Source of the DNA: Microcaldota archaeon
GTDB taxonomy: Archaea > Micrarchaeota > Micrarchaeia > Micrarchaeales > Micrarchaeaceae
DNA length: 7,421 bases
Assembly (NCBI GenBank): GCA_021791775.1
Contig: JAJYVY010000031.1
Coordinates: forward strand, 1 to 7,421
Direction of reading: 5' to 3'
The position numbers were made by a program, and so were the translations under genes. Under the pieces are notes generated by a model. The model saw only the letters and a program-made list of their open reading frames with translations, was not told the DNA's origin and ran no database searches. Shown here piece by piece: positions 1-6,725 of this stretch; position 1 is the stretch's first letter; the number at the start of each line of letters is the position of its first letter.

Positions 1-461
1 ACTCCTTAAAACAAGTAAAAATCTATTCAAACAGCGAGATAGGCGAGATGCTCAAGAACGAAGGACTCGATTATGAGGTGTTGAATTCCGGCGACAAAAA
101 GCAGATTGCTGGATTTAATGTGCATGTATTTGATCCAAAACATGGAGAAATACCTTTCCCGCCGCCGATGAACCTTGCTTATCTGATAAATGGGAGGCTG
201 CTGCACGCTGGCGACTCTTTCGAAGACAAGAGCTTTGGGAATGTCGAGATACTATGCCTGCCAGTTTTCGTGCCGTGGGCTAGGTTAGTGGATATGCTAA
301 ATTTCGCTAAGAAAATCAAGCCAAAGATTGTTATACCAACCCACGACGCTCCGCTAAAGGACTTTCAACTTAAAGCGACATATGAGATATTTGGAGGGTT
401 GCTAGAAAAAGAGGGGATTCGTTTCAAACCTCTACAGCTAAATGAAGAGCTACAAGTCTGA
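1..461 (+). CDS. Metallo-beta-lactamase-fold hydrolase, C-terminal part (5' end outside window)
   Basis: The frame is open from the first complete codon (position 3) to the TGA at 459-461, so this is the last ~152 residues of a longer protein. The first ATG in the frame, at 48, is internal and not the true start. Two metallo-beta-lactamase-superfamily motifs are visible: LLHAGDSF (the Asp, near base 213, is the usual bridging metal ligand) and IPTHDAP (the His at 342-344 is the usual last metal ligand). The segment before the first motif resembles UlaG/YycJ-like members of the fold. The N-terminal HxHxDH metal motif would lie upstream of the window and cannot be checked. The substrate is unknown; the superfamily ranges from lactonases to nucleases. 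It lies 18 bp upstream of dph6 on the same strand and is probably co-transcribed. The fold is a confident call; the specific activity is not. Confidence 0.8.
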   Translation, partial: SLKQVKIYSNSEIGEMLKNEGLDYEVLNSGDKKQIAGFNVHVFDPKHGEIPFPPPMNLAYLINGRLLHAGDSFEDKSFGNVEILCLPVFVPWARLVDMLNFAKKIKPKIVIPTHDAPLKDFQLKATYEIFGGLLEKEGIRFKPLQLNEELQV

Positions 462-479
462 TTATAACTATGTGATTAT

Positions 480-1148
480 ATGCTGGCAGCACTGTACAGC
501 GGTGGCAAAGACTCAACTCTTGCAATCCACAGGATGCACGATATTGGGAAGAGGGTTGAGTTGCTCATATCTCTAATACCTAAGAACAGCTTCAGCTATA
601 TGTTGCAGCGCGTTAATGTTGAATGGTCAAGGCTACAGGCGGAATCGATGGGTATCCGGCAGGTGTTTTGGGATACCGGAGGCGAGAAGGAGAAGGAGCT
701 TATTGACATAGAGCATGCGCTTAAGGAAAATGGCGTGACAGAACTGGTTACCGGAGCTGTGGCGAGCTCCTATCAGCGTGACAGAATAAACAGGATATGC
801 GAAAAACTTGGAATCGTACACCATGCGCCGCTCTGGGGCATTGACCCAATGTCCGAATTAATGGAGATTGCTGACAAATTCGATGCCATAATAACTAGAG
901 TGGCAGCAGAGGGGTTGGACGCCAGCCTGCTTGGGAGGCAAATAGACGCAGAGGCGATAGAGCTTTTAAAGAAGATAAACCAGAAACGCCATATCAACCT
1001 GTCATTCGAGGGTGGCGAGGCGGAATCGTTCGTGCTTGATGCGCCTCTGTTTTCGAAAAGAGTAAAAATAACAAAATCCCATACTACATGGGAGGGTACA
1101 GCGGGGGAGTACATAATAGACGATGCGGTGTTGATTGACAAGGATTGA
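480..1148 (+). CDS. dph6: Diphthine--ammonia ligase (diphthamide synthase, ATP-PPase)
   Basis: Dph6 performs the last step of diphthamide synthesis: it amidates diphthine on the conserved His of archaeal EF-2, using ATP and ammonia. The 222-residue protein opens with the ATP-pyrophosphatase loop YSGGKDS (residues 6-12). It continues with the family's GAVASSYQRDRI segment (92-103), LWGID (118-122) and the hallmark EGGEAESFVLDAPLF (177-191), close to the GGEYETFVLDAPLF signature of archaeal and eukaryotic Dph6. Length is normal for the single-domain archaeal form, with no fused Rid/YjgF domains. The ATG at 480 places the ATP loop at the very N-terminus, as expected, and is preceded by GTGAT (472-476), a partial match to the archaeal anti-Shine-Dalgarno sequence. 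It lies between the hydrolase gene and the carbamoyltransferase gene with 18 and 10 bp gaps. Dph1/2 and Dph5 are not in the window. Confidence 0.9.
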   Translation: MLAALYSGGKDSTLAIHRMHDIGKRVELLISLIPKNSFSYMLQRVNVEWSRLQAESMGIRQVFWDTGGEKEKELIDIEHALKENGVTELVTGAVASSYQRDRINRICEKLGIVHHAPLWGIDPMSELMEIADKFDAIITRVAAEGLDASLLGRQIDAEAIELLKKINQKRHINLSFEGGEAESFVLDAPLFSKRVKITKSHTTWEGTAGEYIIDDAVLIDKD

Positions 1149-1158
1149 GGATGATTAG

Positions 1159-2949
1159 ATGCTCGTGGTAGGTTTCAATTGGCCGAATTTCCATGACAAT
1201 TCTGCTGCAGCTGTACTCGACGGCAAGCTGGTTTATGCTGCTGAAGAAGAGCGCTACACTCTGCACAAGCATGCGCCATACGAACTTCCGGAGAATTCGC
1301 TGCGGCATTGCCTGCTTTTCCTGCAGGAACGTTATGGGATAAAACCAAATGACGTGGACGCATATGCGATAAATTTCGATCCGAAATTCTACAGTGCAAA
1401 ATCCAAAGCCTGGCACAATTTTTCGCAGATGTCGATGGTAAAGGACTACCTGCTTAAGGCTGACTCTGCTGCAGAGGCTTATTCCCTTCTCCTAAAGAGC
1501 ATTACACGCTCCATAACTTCGAGGCTGGACTTCACCTGGTCAGCAAAGGTGTTCGTAAGAAGCATGGTACGTAGCTTAGGCTATAATGTAGAGGATGTAA
1601 AGATAATACCTGTAAGGCACCACCTGGCGCATGCCGCCTCCGCGTATTATTTCTCCGGAATGTCTTCCGGGATCGGCCTTGTAGTTGATGGCCAAGGCGA
1701 AACCGACGCCACCACCGCGTGGAGAATAAGCGACGGGAATTTCGAAGAGCTGCTCAGCGTGAAATGGTATGAGGGCTCACTCGGTTACCTGTACGAATTT
1801 GTCTCGAAGTATCTAGGCTTTGGCCGCCTGGAAGGCCCTGGGAAGGTTATGGGTTTGGCGCCATACGGCAAAATCGACAAAAAAATGCTTGCGCGGCTTG
1901 AGGCCCTGTTCGACTTGAATGCTAAAGATGGGCCATACCTGATGAAGAAAAGATTGAGTGCCGGAATCCAGGGGGAGATGTACAACGTTATAGCTAGGCG
2001 GACAATGGGCATAGATGCCCCAATTGACATAGGAGGCAGGGCGAGGCTCAACAAGAAAGCCTGCGACTACGCCTATACGCTACAGAGCTTCTTTGAAACC
2101 CTTCTGACCAAAACTGCAGAATGGTCGAAGGACGCTTCCGGGATGGACAGGATTATGCTATCTGGAGGATCTGCATTAAATGCGAAGGCGAATATGGAAT
2201 TGTATTATTCTAAGAAATTTAACAGGGTGTTTGTCTTCCCTGCAGCCGGCGATGCGGGAACCTCTATTGGAGCTGCAGCGTATGTATATGCTAATGGACT
2301 TGGAGGAAGGATGCGGAATGGAGAACTGAAGGACCTTTATCTGGGAGACGAGTACAGCGGCCAGGAAGTAAAGACTGCAGTAATATCCTCGAAACTTAAG
2401 TATGAACGGATAGACAGCGATATGAATCCATTGTCCGGCTTGTTGGAATCCTCAAAGGTAATCGGATTTTACCATGGCAGAGCCGAATTCGGGCCCAGGG
2501 CGCTTGGAAATAGGAGCATTATAGGCAATCCTATGGAAAAGAGCACATGGCCGCGCATTAACAGAATAAAGGGAAGAGCCTGGTGGAGGCCACTTGCACC
2601 ATCCCTCCTTGCGAAGAGCATGAATGATTATTTCATAGAGCCTGAAGAGCATGAATTCATGGTTATGATGTATAGGGCTAACAAAGGGGTCGCTGCCAGG
2701 GTGCCTGCCGTCATACACGTCGATGGGACAGCCAGGCCCCAGACAGTCAGAAGGGAGAAAAATGCGATTTGGCACGACCTGATAAAATGTTTTGGCGATT
2801 CCACATCAGAGAATCTTATCGTAAATACGAGTTTCAACATGGCGGGAGAGCCGTTGGTAGAAACGCCGATGCAGGCCATCAGAAGCTTCTCCGCTAGCGG
2901 GTTGGATGCTCTTTATCTAGATGGATGGCTCATCAGGAAGCACGCATAA
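1159..2949 (+). CDS. NodU/TobZ-family O-carbamoyltransferase
   Basis: A full-length (596 residues) member of the carbamoyltransferase family of NodU, TobZ and CmcH. Family members activate carbamoyl phosphate with ATP to carbamoyl-AMP in a Kae1-like domain and transfer the carbamoyl group to a hydroxyl of a sugar, antibiotic or other acceptor. Visible landmarks are the metal-site HHLAHAASAYY (154-164), the nucleotide-phosphate loop VVDGQGE (175-181), GGSALNAKAN (336-345), RAEFGPRALGNRSI (441-454), WWRPLAPSLL (475-484), VPAVIHVDGTARPQTV (515-530) and NTSFNMAGEPLVETP (556-570). All are in family order and apparently intact. The start lies 10 bp after dph6 and is preceded by GGATGAT, a weak Shine-Dalgarno-like stretch, so it is probably translated from the same transcript. 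No glycosyltransferase or other biosynthesis gene lies nearby to indicate the acceptor; a surface glycan or a nucleoside or lipid head group is possible but unproven. Confidence 0.92.
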   Translation: MLVVGFNWPNFHDNSAAAVLDGKLVYAAEEERYTLHKHAPYELPENSLRHCLLFLQERYGIKPNDVDAYAINFDPKFYSAKSKAWHNFSQMSMVKDYLLKADSAAEAYSLLLKSITRSITSRLDFTWSAKVFVRSMVRSLGYNVEDVKIIPVRHHLAHAASAYYFSGMSSGIGLVVDGQGETDATTAWRISDGNFEELLSVKWYEGSLGYLYEFVSKYLGFGRLEGPGKVMGLAPYGKIDKKMLARLEALFDLNAKDGPYLMKKRLSAGIQGEMYNVIARRTMGIDAPIDIGGRARLNKKACDYAYTLQSFFETLLTKTAEWSKDASGMDRIMLSGGSALNAKANMELYYSKKFNRVFVFPAAGDAGTSIGAAAYVYANGLGGRMRNGELKDLYLGDEYSGQEVKTAVISSKLKYERIDSDMNPLSGLLESSKVIGFYHGRAEFGPRALGNRSIIGNPMEKSTWPRINRIKGRAWWRPLAPSLLAKSMNDYFIEPEEHEFMVMMYRANKGVAARVPAVIHVDGTARPQTVRREKNAIWHDLIKCFGDSTSENLIVNTSFNMAGEPLVETPMQAIRSFSASGLDALYLDGWLIRKHA

Positions 2950-2953
2950 AATC

Positions 2954-2960
2954 TTATATT
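2954..2960 (+). promoter_or_regulatory. Putative TATA box for tRNA-Val
   Basis: TTATATT ends 26 bases before the tRNA 5' end, in the 36-bp gap after the carbamoyltransferase stop codon. This matches the archaeal TATA-box position (about -26) for a transcript starting just upstream of the tRNA. No clear purine-rich BRE was required for the call. Confidence 0.5.
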
Positions 2961-2985
2961 GTTATGCATAAAGAGATGCTGTAAG

Positions 2986-3057
2986 GGGCCTGTCGTCCAA
3001 CGGTCAAGACGCTAGCCTTACACGCTTGAGACTGGAGTTCGACTCTCCACAGGCCCA
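2986..3057 (+). tRNA. tRNA-Val (anticodon UAC)
   Basis: A complete 72-nt cloverleaf. The acceptor stem GGGCCTG/CAGGCCC has 7 perfect pairs, with discriminator A at 3057 and no encoded CCA. The D arm is GTC/GAC with G18G19 at 3002-3003. The anticodon loop CTTACAC (3017-3023) gives UAC, reading valine codons. There is a 4-nt variable region and a perfect T stem TGGAG/CTCCA around TTCGACT. The anticodon stem CTAGC/GCTTG contains one U-U opposition (3013 against 3027). There is no intron. It lies between the carbamoyltransferase gene and sodN on the same strand. Confidence 0.95.
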
Positions 3058-3090
3058 TTGATATTGATTTACACCGAACATAGACAAAAG

Positions 3091-3098
3091 CTTATAAA
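3091..3098 (+). promoter_or_regulatory. Putative TATA box for sodN
   Basis: CTTATAAA lies in an A-rich stretch (ACAAAAGCTTATAAACAAAAA), 30-38 bp before the first sodN ATG. Archaeal initiation about 25 bp downstream would start the mRNA near 3118-3122, so the leader would be very short. sodN-sodX therefore appears to have its own promoter, separate from the tRNA. Confidence 0.6.
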
Positions 3099-3122
3099 CA
3101 AAAACGTAGTATTGCTTTTGGT

Positions 3123-3127
3123 GGTGA
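3123..3127 (+). promoter_or_regulatory. Shine-Dalgarno GGTGA of sodN
   Basis: GGTGA is complementary to UCACC of the archaeal 16S rRNA 3' end. It ends 1 nt before the ATG at 3129 but 7 nt before the in-frame ATG at 3135. Normal spacing therefore favours the second ATG as the translation start. Confidence 0.5.
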
Positions 3128-3128
3128 A

Positions 3129-3629
3129 ATGAAAATGTATGGAATAGTAAGGGCAATTGACAAGTTGGTGCGCTTCGGGACAGTCAGCGCGCACTGCGAC
3201 ATACCCTGCGGGATATACGACCCGCATCTGGCCGAAGTGGCTGCGCACACTGTTATCAGGATGGACATGCTGATTGCCGATCTTGTGAAGAACAATGACA
3301 TGACTCCGGATGGGAGAAACAAAATGATAAGGTACACCGCAGTTAAGGAGCAGCACGCAGAGTTATGCAAGCACGAGATCAGGGTAATCTGGGGCGACTA
3401 CTTCAAGCCGGAACACGCACAGGCAAATCCTGAGCTGCACACTCTTGTGTGGGACATCATGAAAGCGGCATCGAAAGCAAAGCAGAGCACAAACATGGCT
3501 GACGCAGAGGCACTGCTCGAGAAGGTGAATCGTTTCGCCGAGATATTCTGGAAGACCAAGAATATTCCCTATACTAGAGTGAAAGCCCCTTATCCGACAG
3601 AGAGGGAAATGGTAGTACCGAAGGCTTGA
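3129..3629 (+). CDS. sodN: Nickel superoxide dismutase precursor
   Basis: Ni-SOD converts superoxide to oxygen and peroxide. The mature N-terminus is the nickel hook: residues 22-30 read HCDIPCGIY, giving mature His1, Cys2, Cys6 and Tyr9 ligands and active-site residues exactly as in the family. They are preceded by a 21-residue (or 19-residue) propeptide ending in VSA, which must be removed to free the His1 amine. The propeptide lacks a continuous hydrophobic core, so it looks like a cytoplasmic maturation propeptide, not an export signal. Downstream, VKEQHAELCK (mature 51-60) and DYFKPEH with ELHTLVW match the four-helix-bundle core, and FWKTKN marks the usual family end. About 20 extra residues (APYPTERE region) follow. 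The mature chain is ~145 residues against 117 in Streptomyces. The second ATG (3135) may be the real start, judged from Shine-Dalgarno spacing. sodX follows after 12 bp. Confidence 0.96.
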   Translation: MKMYGIVRAIDKLVRFGTVSAHCDIPCGIYDPHLAEVAAHTVIRMDMLIADLVKNNDMTPDGRNKMIRYTAVKEQHAELCKHEIRVIWGDYFKPEHAQANPELHTLVWDIMKAASKAKQSTNMADAEALLEKVNRFAEIFWKTKNIPYTRVKAPYPTEREMVVPKA

Positions 3630-3641
3630 GAGAAGACGCGA

Positions 3642-3938
3642 ATGCCAATCTCCATATTCAGGGTCAAGGACAGGAGCATGCTTCCAGCTCTCGGAGACGG
3701 CGATTATGTGATAGTAAGCCGGCTCTCTTACCTGTTCTCAGCGCCGAAGATAAGCGACATCATTGTCCTTAAGCATCCTGAAAAGGGCATCCTGATAGTA
3801 AAAAGGATATCCAAGGTGCGCGGCAAAAAATTTTATGTGCTGGGAGACAATGCTGCTGAAAGCTATGATAGCAGGGACTTCGGCTATGTAGATAGGCATG
3901 ACATATTCGGCAAGGTCGTGTATGTGATAAGGAAATGA
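3642..3938 (+). CDS. sodX: Ni-SOD maturation protease, S26 signal-peptidase family
   Basis: SodX is thought to cleave the SodN propeptide so that nickel can bind at the new N-terminus. This 98-residue protein has the S26 nucleophile box SMLPALGDGDYVIV (Ser12), the general-base segment ILIVKRI (Lys54) and the box-E-like LGDNAAESYDSRDFG (67-81). The Ser/Lys dyad is the bacterial type; archaeal secretory signal peptidases use Ser/His. No transmembrane helix is evident, in keeping with a cytoplasmic protease acting on a non-exported precursor. The size is in the range expected for SodX. The start ATG lies 12 bp after the sodN stop, and the pair forms a two-gene operon. The partner gene makes this assignment much stronger than the fold alone would. 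The stop codon abuts the stop codon of the convergent AAA gene. Confidence 0.93.
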   Translation: MPISIFRVKDRSMLPALGDGDYVIVSRLSYLFSAPKISDIIVLKHPEKGILIVKRISKVRGKKFYVLGDNAAESYDSRDFGYVDRHDIFGKVVYVIRK

Positions 3939-6701
3939 TCATCTCTCTCCATATTTCGCGTAGAACGCGAGATATTGGGCGACTACCTGCTCAGGCGCAG
4001 ATGCCCTAGTTTTGTCTATTATCTCCTTCAGCATGTCCGCAGTTATTTTCTCCTCATCACCGCTTTTTATCGCCTTTTCCAATGCTGCGGTCTTTGCCTC
4101 CCTGCATACATGGTAGATGTCCGCGCCTGTGTAGCCGGGCGTAGCGTCCGCGAGGCTGTTGAAGCTGACATCATCGGACAGCGGTATTTCAGTCAGGTTC
4201 GATTTGAACATATCGGCTCTCTGCGTCTTATTTGGCGGTTTGATGAATACCAGCTTGTCGAACCTGCCAGGCCTTAGTGCCGCCGGATCTATCGCATCGG
4301 GTCTATTCGTAGCCCCGACAACAATTACGTCCTCGAGCTTGCTTATTCCATCTATCTGCCTTAGCATCTCGCTTGTCACCTGGGCGGAATACTCGGTCGC
4401 ATCGCTGCGCTTCAGCAGCAGCTCCTCAACCTCATCCAACAGTATTATTGCGGGCGAGTTCTCCCTCGCCCTGTCGAATGCCTCTTTTATCGTGGCATTC
4501 ATCCTTTCCATCCCCTGCTCTGCTATGTCAGCTCCATCTAGCTCCAGGAGCGTTGCGCCCTTCATCTCGTTCTTTATCGCCCTCAACATCATCGTCTTCC
4601 CCGTACCGGGAGGGCCGAAGAGCAGCACCCCGTTTATGGTTTTTATCTTGTATTTCTTCAATAGCTCTGGATGCATCAGCGGCAGCTCTATCGCCTCTGA
4701 TACGACCTTCTTTGCATCGTCAAGGCCTATTACCTGGTTCAGATTTATCTCTTCCGGTTCCTGCCCCTCTTCCTGTCCGGTCTGGCCGTATACGCTCCTC
4801 TCGAAGTCAAGCCTGAATTTGTGGTACATCTCTATCTGCGCTATGGAGACGGATGGCTTTGTCGACTTTATCGTATCGAGTATGTCATCCTGAGTTATCT
4901 CTAGAACCTTATGCTTGCTTGCTGCCTCTTGCGCAATCTTCTGCGCGACATTTTCGCAAAGTGCCTTTATATCTGCGCCTGTGAACCTTTCCGTCTTGTC
5001 CGCCAATTCCGCCAGGTCTACACCTTCCGATACCGGCAGCTTCTTTAGGTATATCTCGAATATCTTTTTCCTGCCCTTCAAGTCTGGAGGTGGCATGTAT
5101 ATTATCTTGTCGAATCTGCCAGGCCTCATTATGGCAGGATCCATTAGCTCGGGCGCGTTTGTGGCGCCGACTATGGTGACGTTGTTTATCTGCTGGAAAC
5201 CATCCATCTCTATGAGAAGCTGCGACAAAGCCTGCCTGGTTGTCTCATTCAGAGAGGTCTGCCTGGACCCAGTTATGGAATCGACTTCGTCGAAGAAAAG
5301 TATGCATGGCGCATTCTTCTTCGCGATCTTGAATATGTTTGATATCAATTTCTCCGTCTCCCCAGGAAATGCGGAAATGAGATCTGATGCTTTTACATAG
5401 AAGAAACCTGCCCGTATCTCATTGGCGAGCGCCCTCATCATTACAGTCTTTCCTGTGCCAGGAGGCCCAAAAAGCAGAATCCCCTTGGCTGGTTTGACAT
5501 TGTAGGCCTTTGATATCCCTTTCTCTTCAATTGGGGCGAGCACCGAGTCCTTCAGTTCCTTCTTTACGGACTCGTAGTTTCCTATGTCATTGAAATCCTC
5601 TGTCACGTTGCTGGCTTCCAGGTCCTCGAACGCCTCGCCGAATTTCATTCTCAAATCCTGCTTCCTTATGTCCAGGGCATATACGATTTTTACGTTGAAG
5701 AACTCCAAAATAAACACTACGCCGACCGCGATCACCATACTTATTGCCAGGGGCAATACGGGTATGGGTATTTTTGACACGAACGACAGGGCATAGGCAA
5801 ACAGCGCATATCCGACACCTATTATGGTTGCATAAGTTCCCTTGTACTTTGACCTGCTGCCCGCGGCAACTGCCTCTATGCCGAAAACAAGTATGAGCAT
5901 TACTATCAGCTGGGCAAGATAGTACTCGACGTCAACTCCCGCCACCGCGAGCATTGCGTATATGGCAACGTCCGATGTTCCTATTACATTGCCACTCGTA
6001 AATGCCGCCAGGGCATTGCCGAGCCCATCCTTAAAATTGAATATGTTTAAGCCATGCCTATAGGGCTCTAACAGAGGAGCAATCTGCTGGCCCACTTTAG
6101 CATGCGCAGCCACAGAATTGTAGATTATGTATGCAGTATTCGGCACGCCGGAAACGCCAGAGAGCATGACAAGCAGCAGGACGAATACGACAGATATCAT
6201 AAATGCCCTTTTGTATCCGACCATCAGTATGGAAATAAGGAATAAAGGTATCGCGAAAAGGTATCCCGCCGGAGAAAATGATATCGATAGCATGGCATAA
6301 AGGAAGAACATCGTCCTGTAGTACATGTATCCGTAGATTAGAGAAGCAGCCATTGCCAGGAGGAATAGCCAGGAAACGCCTGGGAGCTGGTATATCACCA
6401 TTGGCAGTACCGCAATAAGCAGGAGTATCAGGCCTATGAAAGGCTTCCTCAGCGTTACAAAGAAAAGGACTATGGCGATGAGCACCATTATTATGAGAGG
6501 ATAGAAGAGCAGGCCTGCTGCTGCGCTGAAAAACGCTATCAAGACCAATATTGCATCGGGGAATGTTGGCGATTTGGTTATGTTGGATATGCGTTCATTA
6601 AGATTGTAGAGAAAAATCGGAGTCCTGCGACCTCTTTTGATTATTTCTTTTACTCTCTCTGCTTTCTCGGCTTTAACCTTATTATTGTAAGATTGTGCCA
6701 T
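3939..6701 (-). CDS. Polytopic membrane protein with tandem CDC48-like AAA+ ATPase modules
   Basis: A 920-residue protein. Residues 1-45 are basic and probably cytoplasmic. Residues ~48-335 hold about nine or ten hydrophobic helices (clear ones near 48-64, 67-83, 88-104, 109-128, 145-163, 165-183, 259-280, 291-308 and 314-335), with a ~55-residue polar loop at 185-240. Two AAA+ modules follow. D1 (~365-600) has Walker A GPPGTGKT 412-419, Walker B ILFFDE ending 471-472, sensor Asn515 and MRPGRFD at 525-531. D2 (~655-900) has Walker A 696-703, Walker B ILLDE ending 756-757, sensor Asn799 and RPGRFD 810-815. Both resemble CDC48/VAT, but the CDC48 N-domain is replaced by the membrane region. There is no protease motif (no HEXXH or Lon Ser/Lys site). 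A likely role is ATP-driven extraction or remodelling of membrane proteins; this is inferred. The C-terminus AKYGER lacks the proteasome HbYX motif. The ATG at 6701 follows a TATA element by ~25 bp, suggesting a nearly leaderless mRNA. Confidence 0.9.
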   Translation of the reverse strand: MAQSYNNKVKAEKAERVKEIIKRGRRTPIFLYNLNERISNITKSPTFPDAILVLIAFFSAAAGLLFYPLIIMVLIAIVLFFVTLRKPFIGLILLLIAVLPMVIYQLPGVSWLFLLAMAASLIYGYMYYRTMFFLYAMLSISFSPAGYLFAIPLFLISILMVGYKRAFMISVVFVLLLVMLSGVSGVPNTAYIIYNSVAAHAKVGQQIAPLLEPYRHGLNIFNFKDGLGNALAAFTSGNVIGTSDVAIYAMLAVAGVDVEYYLAQLIVMLILVFGIEAVAAGSRSKYKGTYATIIGVGYALFAYALSFVSKIPIPVLPLAISMVIAVGVVFILEFFNVKIVYALDIRKQDLRMKFGEAFEDLEASNVTEDFNDIGNYESVKKELKDSVLAPIEEKGISKAYNVKPAKGILLFGPPGTGKTVMMRALANEIRAGFFYVKASDLISAFPGETEKLISNIFKIAKKNAPCILFFDEVDSITGSRQTSLNETTRQALSQLLIEMDGFQQINNVTIVGATNAPELMDPAIMRPGRFDKIIYMPPPDLKGRKKIFEIYLKKLPVSEGVDLAELADKTERFTGADIKALCENVAQKIAQEAASKHKVLEITQDDILDTIKSTKPSVSIAQIEMYHKFRLDFERSVYGQTGQEEGQEPEEINLNQVIGLDDAKKVVSEAIELPLMHPELLKKYKIKTINGVLLFGPPGTGKTMMLRAIKNEMKGATLLELDGADIAEQGMERMNATIKEAFDRARENSPAIILLDEVEELLLKRSDATEYSAQVTSEMLRQIDGISKLEDVIVVGATNRPDAIDPAALRPGRFDKLVFIKPPNKTQRADMFKSNLTEIPLSDDVSFNSLADATPGYTGADIYHVCREAKTAALEKAIKSGDEEKITADMLKEIIDKTRASAPEQVVAQYLAFYAKYGER

Positions 6702-6725
6702 TTTACCAGTCTGCCCTTGCCTCCC

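Noticed and set aside
48..461. The hydrolase gene starting at the ATG at 48
   Set aside because: The same frame stays open to the window edge with family-like sequence upstream, so the ATG at 48 is internal.
773..1141. 122-codon open frame on the minus strand
   Set aside because: It is antisense to dph6, whose ATP-PPase and GGE motifs are unmistakable.
3129..3191. SodN N-terminus as a Sec signal peptide
   Set aside because: Charged residues (Arg8, Asp11, Lys12, Arg15) interrupt any hydrophobic core; it fits a SodX-cleaved propeptide instead.
2986..3938. sodN-sodX as an element integrated at the tRNA-Val 3' end
   Set aside because: I found no second copy of the tRNA-Val 3' segment downstream in the window and no integrase gene. 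The position next to a tRNA is suggestive only.
4159..4893. 244-codon open frame on the plus strand
   Set aside because: It lies wholly antisense to the AAA+ modules. Its product is Ser-rich with no recognisable domain, and the opposite strand has clear Walker and arginine-finger motifs.
4915..5400. 161-codon open frame on the plus strand
   Set aside because: It is antisense to AAA module D1, and its composition is that of a mirrored coding strand with no motif.
3939..6701. AAA protein as an FtsH-type protease
   Set aside because: There is no HEXXH zinc-protease motif after the AAA module, and a second AAA+ module occupies that place.
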